Shown one piece after another: positions 30,951 to 42,900 of a DNA stretch of 64,000 nucleotides. Source of the DNA: Lepidonotus clava (Eukaryota > Annelida > Polychaeta > Phyllodocida > Polynoidae); assembly GCA_936440205.1 (NCBI GenBank), contig OW387147.1, forward strand, positions 17,819,629 to 17,883,628, written 5' to 3'. Positions within the stretch are counted from its first letter, which is position 1; each line of letters opens with the position of its first letter. Under the pieces are notes generated by a model that searched no databases, was not told the DNA's origin, and saw only the letters and a program-made list of their open reading frames with translations. Position numbers and translations under genes: made by a program.

Positions 30951-33900
30951 GTAAGTAGTCAGGTGTTACCTTAACTTTAGTCAGGTGTTATCTGACCATA
31001 GTCAGGTGTTGTCTTACCTATATAGTCAGTGGTTATTTTACCCGTCTTTGTCACTATCTGATATTGTGATATGGTGTATTGATGGTCACCCCTGCAATCG
31101 TTGATTGCAATCATATACCTCTTTTAATCAAATCAGGTGATTTGTATAATTATATAAATTTCTTTTATACTGGACCTTTTCTCGTCACAATGATGTGCTT
31201 TATAAATATTCACACGGGATGCTAAGATTTCCCACGCTACTATTTGTGTTGTTTACAGAAGTTTTCATTTTTCATTTTAAAGTATCTAAAAGCATTGGGA
31301 ATAAGTGTCACAGAAACACCAATTTCGGTATTGCATTTATTTCTATGGCTTAAGGGGAGATCAGTGCAACTTCCTACATTCTAAAACAATTGATAGCCAT
31401 TAACTTTCCTCTGGCGGTTTAATTTGTAAAGTGTAAAAGGTTCTCTTCCATTGCATCCTTTTGGCATCCCAAGTTATGAACTTCATGCTGGTCTTGAATT
31501 TTGAATCGTTTCTATTGCAGTTTGCAAGACATGCATTGTACGATACCTGGAGACGAGCAAGTACTGCCCGATCTGCGATGTTCAGGTGCACAAAACCAGG
31601 CCCTACCTGAACATAAGGTAAGCATTTACACTTTCCAAATTGTCACATAGATCTGCATGAACCCTTTCTTGCATGAATTTGAATGCTTATTATATCTAAA
31701 TTTGGCCTTAGATGTGGTGATTTTCCCTCTAAATCAGCATCATTGGTAATACTTGTGTTATGTCAACTTGGATGAATCATGAAAATAGACGTCATTTTAA
31801 TCACATTTTAATATTTTTTCTTTCAGGCCTGATCAAACCCTACAGGATTTGGTCTACAAATTAGTACCAGGATTGTTCACAAGTAAGTTGATACCCTCCT
31901 TCAAACGTTTTTTTCTTTCAATTATTATGTTGTATACGTCATCATGTAAAGCGTTATTCAATGATATAATTGTCATTTATTATCCTTCTTGTATGTTTTA
32001 TGGACGACTTATAGCGTTTTTAAAATATGATTTCTTCTGGTAAATATTGCTCGTGCAGTTCTTTTTCTCCATGACTGTGCTCATGATTATGCTCTGCTTT
32101 CCAGATGAAATGCGAAAACGTCGCGAGTTCTATGCGAAGCATCCTGTCGCAGGTAATTGTGAAAATAATGTCTTTCAGATTCCTTTTACCCTTAACGTTT
32201 CTGTGAGAATGTCACTGGGATTGTGTTTTTAAAAAAGAAATCAAGGAAATGCCCGTCCTCTTTTAACCCCAATTTACAATAGAAAATACATAAAAATAAG
32301 AAAATGCAAATCACCCATAGTAATGGCATAACTTGTTTTTAAGATCTCTGCTTAATCATTCTTATTCTTATGCTTAGGCACAAGCAGTGGAGAGCCAACG
32401 GGCGACGTCACAGAGAGGGATCGCCTCATTTACGCCGAAGATGAGAAAATCAGCATCAGCTTGGAATTTAGTCCAAAGTAAGTAGCACCCTCTTGATATC
32501 TATTTAATTTTTCTTAACTTATGAGTTGATTTTTTTAGCTGCAATTGATATCTTGCAGCTTAGTATTTCTAGAACAATAAAATAGGCAGTTTAATGTTAT
32601 TCAGGGAGAGCAGTTGTGTCATTTTATCAAGAGTTTATATTACTTCATTATTTTTACAGAATGCTGTTTGAAAACTTGTGTCTTGGGATTAGAGTTTTTG
32701 AAATACAATATGCACAATTTTAGAACGCATCCTTGCACATAGTACTAGTAGACCATTTGACAGTCACTGAGTACAAATTACCACTGTTAAAAAGACGTCA
32801 GGCAAAAGGCAAACAGGGGGTATTTTCACGTCTCCTTAGCGACCCCCACTCTCCACACATTGGTGCAATCTGAGCCGCCTGGGCACGCCCCTTGTGTGTA
32901 GATATATGTACAGAGACTCTCCCCCCTGAGGCAACCACAAACACAGGGGGCCGTCTCCCAGGCCTGTGGTCCATGCATGAGTCGTCTTGTGGTCCTTGTG
33001 GTTAGGCCTTGTGGTTTGGACCCCTTCAGAGCTACGCCTGACGCTGGGCCAATGTTATAATAAGACTTCATCCCAACACAACAGTCACATGTAAGGGTTC
33101 CCAGGCCCTGGGTGTTGTGATGGTTATAAGGGGAGATTAGTTCTGACAGGGGGTGCGATTTCTGGCTCATATCTCCGGATGAATAAAAATGTATTATAAG
33201 CAGAAAGATAGCATGGTTAGGATATGATATCATCAGTTCTTGGCATCCAATCCATCATGTTACTCCGATGTTTTATCGCACTTTTAACCCTGATAAAAGC
33301 CTTTGTTGTATTACCACTACCAAATAAATAGATAAAAACAAGGTTTTCTTAACAACAAAGTAGTATAAAAAATGGGAGTCAGCCGCACAAAAAGGAACGT
33401 TGATTTCTGTGGTATGTGTCGCCGTGATGGCAGTTTTCATACTGGGGCACACATTAAATACACTACATTCGTGGGAAAGGCCCGCCCTGGAGGAGGTTGT
33501 ACTTAGAGCAGTGAGCTGGAGTGGCGGCGGGGTGATGACATGTATATAAACCACCCCAGACCATGTGGATCCCATCACCCGCCACCGACCCGCCTCCAGT
33601 ACCCTGAGGCCTTATCGTAATTTATATTTCCTGTAAGGGAAAGCGGCTTTATCACCAGGCGCTGGAGGCCTGGAGATGTCATGTTATTTGGTCGGTTGGC
33701 TTGAGAGTGTAAGGGTTGTAAGGGCTATACAATAATGTCAATGAGGCGCTGATGATCACTTTATTAAGATATTTAATCTAAAGTCGTTATGCTTTCTTAT
33801 GTAGGTTCAGAGAGTACGTGCTCAGTGCTTACACCTGATTTTCTGCTGAACATGCAGATTTTCCATCATTTCCCCACAGTGTACCTTGGCACAGATAGTA

Positions 33901-36900
33901 ACTTAATGCACACAGCTGCCTGAGAGCTACCCAGTGATAGTTCCATGAACTTTCAAAAACCATACTCAACCATCTCAAACTTTTTTAGACAAGAAATGTC
34001 CTATGTTTTATAGAACACCCAGTGTTTTTCCATGCATCTCTATCAGTGGGTTAGACTTGGTTGGTATCAATTTCACGGGGAGTGGTTGCGCCTTCTCCAG
34101 ACCCATAAATCACCGGTGTTACATGACCCCTCCTGCGCCCGCCCACCGCGCCTTATCTCCTCCAGGGGGCTCGGTTAGCGGGATCCAAATACCGATTTAA
34201 CACGCAGAAATCGGCCTCAGAGAGAGACCTCAAGCCGGTTTCACACTAGCCATTTTATTTTACTCATTTCTTTTTAAGTCACTTTCTTGAGAACCTAAGA
34301 CTTTTAGGCAATTTGAAATATATGTATATAGGCAATACAGTTTTGCATTAGTCATTATCTTTTTCACTGGTTGATTAGAAATCGCAGTCAATACTTCTCC
34401 CATGAAACGCCTCAATTATTTTTTATGAAATGTGTTACCTTATACCTGGAGGTCAAGACAGCAGGACTACATCCAACCTACCTCAAAGCAGGATAAGTAC
34501 AATTATTGTTCTTATAAAAAAAATCCTCATCTTAAAATCCTCACATGGAAACCAGGCTTAACGTTTGGAGGGGGTTTTGATATACGGACACGAACCAGAG
34601 GGGCCGACTGAGGCAGGTTGGAGGAGGAGATGGCTCAGAAGATCCATGGGGGAGAGATAAGGACAGGTGCACCTAGGGGTCACTGACGTGAGGGATTGGG
34701 GCGGACAGGTTGTTGTGACCTTACTGTCAGTGAGAGAGGTGTGGTATGTACGTGTGAGGATTGTGAGGCAAAGCAGCGGCTTGTTTTGAACATAAAGATT
34801 AAAGGGAGGATTCCATGTGGCGACAAAATTTGATACAATTTAAAAAAGATACATGGGGAACACAAGGGAATTGCACAATTACCAACCTTATATCAAAATG
34901 ATATTATCATGTTGAAGTGCTTCCATTAGATTTACCATATTTGATTGATTGCAATAGCTAGGCAATGTTATTGGTATGGGCAACACAACAGCAACAATTC
35001 AGAAAAGTTGTTGCCTATACTTTTGCTGTTTCATGCATAAGCTAACTCTTCTGTTGTTGTCTGCCACAGGAGTTTCGATCCTGTGTGGAGCTATTAAAGC
35101 TGAATGGAGTAAGGGGCCACTGACAGAGGTATTCTCCCGCGCGATAACCCAAGTTTAAGTGACCATTTTGGAATATCCTTTATTTTCCAAACACTAAAAA
35201 TTAACAAAGAAATGATGACATAGATAGAATGACGTAGGCACTACTAGCAGTGATATTTTAGGTTTTGAGCTATGTTGTACAAAATCAATCATCCAATGGG
35301 TATAATACTTAAGCCAAATGAACCTATAGATCAGTAGTGCAGTATGCAACACAGTCAATTTCCTCAACACACAAACCCAGACTCTGGAGTTCTATAGAGA
35401 TCGAGGAGTCCTCCAGGCGCCCAGCAGCCTCCTCCAGGGCGTTGTCTTATCCCTGTAAACACCTCCCGACAGGGGGCGCCCGCCACTGGCCTGTTGGGCG
35501 GCCGTTTAGGTGGCACGCGTCGGGTGGTGGGGTTTGGCGGGGAGGGGAGTGGAGGGAGGGGGGAGTGCTGCTTGGGGGCTGGGGTGGTCTATGTGGAATG
35601 CCGTTAGTGATGGTGTGGTGAACAAGCTTCCTAGCCGTCTCTTCGGATGCAATGCAACCTTCTGTGGGGTTCGCGGCTGTGTATAGTGGGGGATCTTTTT
35701 TGTTGGGCTTTTATTCTTTTTTAAATAGAGTCAAGGGGTGGGGGGGGGGGGGCGCTATTGGGAAACGGTGGTGGCGGGGGTTAGATAGGGCAAGTGGTGC
35801 ATTACCTTCCTGGTAAAATTGAATTTTAGACCATAAATCCACATAGGGCATGCAGCTTTTCAAAAGCGCCCGCTCCTGTGTCTGTCAATGGGAAGTCCCC
35901 TTTCCTCCCTTATTCTTTAATAACAGAAGCAGGGGAAAAACATAGTTACAAATTAGATTAAAAATTCTATGCATTCTGGTGTATCTTGCAATGGTGAACG
36001 GGTCAGTAAGGTTGTCAGTAAGGTGGATAATATGCTGTATATGAAGTTGCCGATAGGCTTCATATCAATACATTGATCACCGGTGTTGCAATGGATAAGA
36101 CCAAATAATCAATACCGTGTACTAACCTCAGGATGAACCTATACACAGCACGGGGATGGGACAATCCTTTTTTGAGATCAGTGTGAGATCAACTGGAAGA
36201 GTATTATCCTTTGAAATAGGCTATATATAGGCCTATTAGATCTCTAGATAATGTATGCCTAGGACTTATGTAATAATAATCATATTAAACGATTTTTTGT
36301 TTTAGGCCTAATCATAGTAATGTCTGTTATTTTTGTGGTGAAATTCATGAGTATACAGTAACTGATAAAAGGAAAATGTGTGTACACAGGAAACCATTTT
36401 TAACCTTGTATAATATAAAAATATCATCCTGTGAAAATCCAAAGTTTTCAGGCTATCTGACAGTCTTTTTGAACAAAACGGTTCAACCTCCAATACACAA
36501 AAACAGCCAGCTTGCACATTATCTTGCGGGATAACTCTGGCACAATGCATCGGTCGGGGGCATGTGTACTTCTCTCCTACCATCCCACTCACGCAGTTGA
36601 TCGCACTTTCTGAACGGCAGCCAACATGGAGAATGGAGTGGGATGAGGCAAAAACAACAGCTCTAGCAGGAGAAAAAACAATGAAATAAAAGAAACAGAG
36701 GGAAGTCAGGGTAGTAGATTAAGCGGCGGCATGGCTATGACCTGTATTCCACTAGGCGATTTTAGCTACATACATGTACTAGCAATTTGCTACTTTTCAG
36801 GTTTTCGTTAGAAATATTTAAAGAACACCTGAATGTTACATACCAATTGGAAGATAATTCCAAATCCTTTCTAGTGATATAATTATAATATGTCTATGAA

Positions 36901-39900
36901 TAACGCTTATTCCTTGTCACGATTTTCGAATTTGGATGTAAAATCGGATATAGTGGAATATAGCTCTATGTCGGCCTGCCGCCTACTGTTTACGCTTGCC
37001 GCGCTTCGGTGCCGGGCAACACGTGGATTCCACAGTGCGGATCAGGAACGGACACTAGGTAAATATTTCCCCTGGGCCCGTTTCGTTTAGACGCCGCCTC
37101 TCGGGCGTCAACCATTATCAGGTTTCTCCGCCTTCTCTCTTTGGCAGCACGGGTGTGCATCTACTCAGAAATTCGGGCAAAATTGCGAATTTCGTTGTAT
37201 AATTTTGCGCATTAATGAGGAATCTTTACGCATTTTTCTCAATGTTAACTTTCTATATGTGCACAAACTTGCATTATAAATAGACCGTTTTTTTTAAATT
37301 TTTTGTTCTATATTATCAAAATTGTGGAAAAAAGAAAAAAGAAATTAATCTTGGGTACCATGCCTCAACCTCCCCATCCTTCCTTATGCATGCTGAACTG
37401 GGGACATATCACTGATAAACTCCACGCACGGTGTTTCCAATCCCGCTCGATCTTTGTGTATATAAACACAAGGGTCGTTTCTTTTTTTACCGGCGGCGGC
37501 AAAGTTTGCCCTTCGTTTATCCAATGAATGTATTGTACTCAGCGCTGGCGTTGAACGTTAGACGGGGCATCGCCGTGACTGGAATAACAGATTATTGTAG
37601 GCAGGGTTTGTTCTGTGAATGTTGTAGTCTAATGTGAGATGTTGAGTTTGTCATGGAAACATTATTATGGAAAGTGTGATGTTACATGGTTTTGTGCTTG
37701 ATGTAGGGAATTTCCCGTGATGGTGGTTGTTGTATCAGAAAATGTTCAATGTAAGGAAAATACACTGTTGCGCTCTAAACTCGGGTTGGTCTCACATGAT
37801 AATTTAATTGGAATGAAATGCTACCATGGCATATTCATGTCAAACTGTATTTGGACAATTGGGAAAATTTGGGCAATACAAAGAAAATAGTGGATAGTGA
37901 AATTATTCTGTAAAGGACACAATTAGATACAAAAAGATAAAAATAAAAAAAGATCCAATTGGTGACACTCACACATGCATGGTAATACTCAAATTGGTAT
38001 ACCAAAGCAAAGCTGTGTGGCTATCGAGCGTGGCGAGGGGGAAAGGATGGCAGCAGGGAGAGGGGAAGGTATTTGGAAATCGGATTTTGGAGGAAACTTG
38101 TTAGGCTAAAAGAGTGATGTTGTGCACAGCCATGGGTGTTCAGTAAATACAAAGCTGTATAGGGGGCCCGGGATAGGGGCAGGGGGTTGGGGACAGTCAC
38201 ACATGTGGTCAAGTTTTGAAGATAATAGCGGCAAGGATCAAAGCCCTACATCATATCAGACACGTGGCCCCTCCACCCTGGTTGTCTCTCATTTCCACTA
38301 CTAGATCAGCTACTTCTCAGGTAACTTCGGAAGAGTGATGGAGAAAGGGAAGTCAAAGTGTGAAAGAGATGGTAGAGAGGGGAGAGAAGGGAAAGAAGGA
38401 GGCAAAGGTATGGGGAAGGGAGGAGATCGGAAAAGCGAAGTTTTAATTGTCGTTGCAAAGCGCTGTTAATTTTATTTTTGGAATTTCAAGTGGTTCACGT
38501 CGGAGAATCTCCCCGAGAGGGACAAAAAATCTCCCGGTTTTTTAGTTTCCAGAAAAGGCAGAGCATAATAATTATAATATATTGTCAGCATCATTGTACT
38601 AGGATGAGAGGGTCTCATTTCAAACTGAAACAGGAAAGAATGAATTCACGTTGGGATGCCAGGAGAATAGAAAGCATTTAAAGATAACACTTACGAATGA
38701 AAGTGAGGTTGAGGAATAAAGCGAATAGGCTACGTTTGAAAATAGAGAGAGTAATAGCCGGGCCTTTTTTAGGATGAGGAAAGAGAAATATGCTGACAAG
38801 AAAGGAAAAGGTTAGATGGAAGCATTGGGTGGGTGTGAGTGCAACGTAGGACCATCTTCTCAAGTCAAGGCCCCTGACGCCGCTACCGCCCTACTGATCG
38901 CGGTAGCGGCTGGGGGCCTGGTGTGCGAGGATGCGTAGGACTGGAGGGAAGGTAGACAGGAAGGGATGGAGTGAGAGGGGAGGGGGACGGGGAGGGGGAG
39001 GGGGAGTAGTTGGGGAGGAAGATCAAGGGTTTACGTGGTAGGAAACGGCGCTAATGCCCACTTAGCAGTAGGCGAGGGGAAGGTGGCAAGTAGGTGGTGC
39101 ATGCAGAGTGGTGGTTGCGGATCAGAAAAATCGATGACTGCGCAGAGACGCAGCAGCGGCAGCACTATAGCCCCGGACTCTAGCCGCTCGGCCTGTAGCG
39201 TGGGGATGGTAGTAACGGCAGTGTATGTGGGGCCGGGCTGTGAGCAGCTCAGTGAGTATGTCACCTGTCAGAGAGCAGCTCACTGTAGTGGTTCAGTACC
39301 AGGGTGGTGATATGCCGCTTCACTTAGGGCTGGTGTACCCAGTGTAATTAATTCGGATCAATAGGGAAATAGTTGTATGTAGATATGTTATTGTATTCGG
39401 CGTTGAAAGGTTTGAGAAACAGCAGTGGTGAGAACCTAAGTACGTTGTTTCACTGTGCAGATTTTGTACGGTAAATTTTCTTTAGTTTTAGGACTCTTGA
39501 GTGATCATTCAGTTCAGTTAAAAGACCTATATTCTATCGTTAATCAAGATTTCTAGCACCCTATATAATCCATACGACCCTAGCTGTGATACGTGCCTGT
39601 CCCCTTATGATGTAAATCCTATATACGGGGAACTGTGAATAAATCCCAGTCCTGGGGCCGCGGAACATGACGGCGTCGGGGTAGAAAGGGTTAACCCCGC
39701 AAGGCGCGGCGGGCGGCTGGGCGCGGGGGAGCGGGAGGAGGAGGTGGAGGAGGGCCGGCGGGCGGGTGGCGGGGAGGAGGCGGGCGGAGGGCCGTTAAGG
39801 GGGCCCCTCTCTACCCTCCCTGCCCCGGGGTCCTACTCCATCCTCCCCGGCCCGTGTCGGCGACGCCCGACCGACCCTAAGCCCGCTGACCCGGTCAGGG

Positions 39901-42900
39901 TCGGCGGGGGTTGAAGCATCTGATTTCGGGTTGCCCGAAACTCAACCTGGTTGACCGTCGGGCAACACTATATTACGCAATCGGAAATTTACTTGCCGTT
40001 TACTTGAAAACAGAGCGATGGAAGCTACTCGTTTTGTTCTATTTTGTTTGAAAAGACGGGACGCCATTAAAAGAACTAGAAGGCACTGCATGCGCCCGTA
40101 AATCCCCTTCACTAAACCTGTCCCCAAGTAAATTTATTGTTATACAAAGTAGAAATTATATTCAAAACTAAAAACTAAAATTGGAAAAGTAAAAAGATTA
40201 ATTAAGATGAATAAAATATCAATGATAAAAAAATTCAAACTGATAAACAAAATTTAATGTTCATCCATCACATTTTCCTCCACCCCCACCCCTTGTACCA
40301 TGCCATGTCCTCCAGGCAGGGTATGCTCTCCAGGGCGGCCCGACGTCCATCCGTCTCCCGGAGACATGCACGTGGTGATCCGGGCTGACAGGACAACGGC
40401 CAGTGGTCAGAGGGGGTCAGTCGGCCCCTGACCCCCTCCCCTCCTCCAGCCCCCAGCGCCCCCCCACCTGTCACATCGTGTCAGACACAACTCCAGGGCA
40501 GAGGCCACCACCTCCGGGCTGGATCAATACCATGCAATCCCAGCAGGCCACCCACTCCTCCAGGGGGAGGGCAGGGAGGACGGCTTAGGGGAGCTAGGGG
40601 CTTGTATTAAGGGCACCTCCTGTTGTAAGAGGCCAGGCCAGATCAGTTTGCGTTTCTATCTGTACCTGTCAACTCGAATTCTTTGGAAAATTGATTATTT
40701 GCAATAATACACTGTTAAAACAAGTGTTTAGAACCTAAACATTTTCCTAAGCACTTTGGTGCATCCAGTTTTGGAACACTTTATTTCCCTAAACATGTTT
40801 AGAATTATCGGTGTTTAGGGCTAAGTGTTTAGAAATGTGTGATGTTTAGCTGTTTAACCATGAAGTGTTTAGGTCCTCAAGGTGTTTAGAATCAAAACGC
40901 TTATGCTTTTTTTATGTTTAGCCGTTAAGTGTTTAGAAAACTATGATGTTTAGGTGTTTAACTATGAAGCATTTAGGTGTTAAGTTAAACAGTAATATAC
41001 CATAATATGTACAGTGTACTTTCATTCTTAAGGATGAAAACCATTTTAAATTTAACAATAATATACCGTAGTGTGTAAAAACAAAAATAGATCTTACATT
41101 TAAAACACTGCTATGGTACTATGCCATTCAGTTTACACCAGATGTAATGTTAACAGCATTGAAAGTTTTATATTTCCTGTAATCACACTACAGGATCATT
41201 AAGCCAATAACCACATATGTCCTTCCTTCTTGGTTAAGCCTTGCATGGATTATTTGATCGTTGGAGGTAAAACCTTTAGGGGTATAGCTGATAAAGTTCT
41301 TGTACTAAAAAGGTGTCTAAATGTTAATCCTACTAAAAAGGTGTTTTAAAACATTTTGTAAATGTTTTAGGGGTGTTCTGGTTGGTTGACCGTACCTGGG
41401 ATAGCAGGCCAATGAAGTGATTATCTTAATGACGCTACAAAAACTTACAAATCTAACATTTTTAATCACAAAATTCCAAATTCCTGAGTGTATGAAAAAA
41501 CTATTTTACTAATCATGGCCAAAAATATGGAGGGCATGTGGCAAACCACTAATAGTACAACTTCATAGTGGTATTTTGGTAATTTCAGTAGCCGAGATTT
41601 GAACCCCGGGCCCCTCACATGTGAAGCCTATGCTCTACCACTGAGCTATGGAGGCCTGTAGGTAGACACAGCCCAGCTTTGATACATAACTGAATAAGTA
41701 GGGGTATGAGAGTACTGAACTATTGTCTGTCACAAGAACATGATGTCGAATACCTGTATAGTAGTACTGATCCTACTCATTGGTGCTGACTATGCCAGTG
41801 TGTCACTGCATGCAGTCCAAGTTAGCTCAGTTGGTTAATGTACAGAATGTGGGTTCTAATCCCAAAGTGTCCATTTTTCTTTTCCATAGTATACAATTGA
41901 TATTATGTGTTTAGATTCTAAACATATCCCATTCAAAACATGTTTAGAGGTTACAAGTGTTAAGCTTTTAAACACAACTAATGTTATGCGTTTAGATTAT
42001 AAACATAGTTAACCCAACACATGTTTAGAAGTAACAAGTGTTAGGTTTTAAACAGATATGGTTTAATGTATTTAGATTATAAACATGTTTATGCCCTTAA
42101 CACATTTAAATTCTAAACACCATTTTCACAGTGTAGACAGATAGGAGAGTGTAAAAAGGATTGGGTCCAGTTTGTAAAAGATTTACAATGAAATTGCGTT
42201 GGTGGTGTGGGTGGTGCCGATACATTTTAGCTTGAACATGTTTGTGTTTTATTTGCAGTATGCTTTTGTTTAAACATTGCATTTGTATCCACGTATGGAA
42301 ACATAACATGCAGAACCCCCCCCCCCCCCCCCCCCCTGGATTTAGGCCGAAGGAATTTACTCTAGGTAGATGACAGAACTGTAGTATGTACATGTGTAAA
42401 TGTGAAATCAAAACAACCATCAAGATTGTATATCACAAACTCTGCGTTTACCAAAGTACGCGCGCATATATGATATCACACAAATAAGCATAATTGTCAT
42501 AGCTCACATTTTAGCACTTCATTTGTAGATAACATAGTCTAATTCAGACTTCCTTCTTATAATGAACTAAGTTGATTCTTCTTTAATTGCATGATACGCT
42601 TCCCGTTAGAGAATACTCAAGACTATAATTAAATCAACGTTGGAAATTAAATTCATCACTAATTGAATTCTAGCACCATTACCCGCATTCTTATTGCGCT
42701 GTGGGGAAACAAGAGAGAAGTACCGCTCCTGTTTTAGTAGTATGGCCATGCGTAGATGTTATATATATAATCATGTCCGCATTTAGAGGTATCCATGTAC
42801 TATACGTCATCCAATGGCCTCCAGTGTGACCCATCCCCCCTGAACGAACCAACAGGTGGCCTAACAGTAGAGCATCGAGAGTAAAATAAGACTTATTTTA

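Larger units (their letters stand above)
40710..42133. mobile_element. Foldback-type DNA element with TGTTTAG iterons
   Basis: 1.42 kb with inverted ends: the left end is CACTGTTAAAACAAGTGTTTA, read up to 20 bases, and the right end on the other strand is CACTGTGAAAATGGTGTTTA. Both are flanked by TA, consistent with a TA target duplication (40708-40709, 42134-42135). Both subterminal regions (40710-41000 and 41880-42133) are packed with GTGTTTAGA-type motifs, inverted between the two ends. No transposase frame is present, so it is non-autonomous. Its interior holds two tRNA-like relics in opposite orientation. Confidence 0.7.

Noticed and set aside
40710-41000. GTGTTTAGA iterations as a CRISPR-like array
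   Set aside because: Spacing is irregular, the units are inverted at the other end of the same element, and the genome is animal; they are transposon subterminal repeats.
41585-41655. Functional tRNA-Val gene
   Set aside because: The two acceptor strands do not pair and there is no pol III terminator in a sensible place; kept as a relic.
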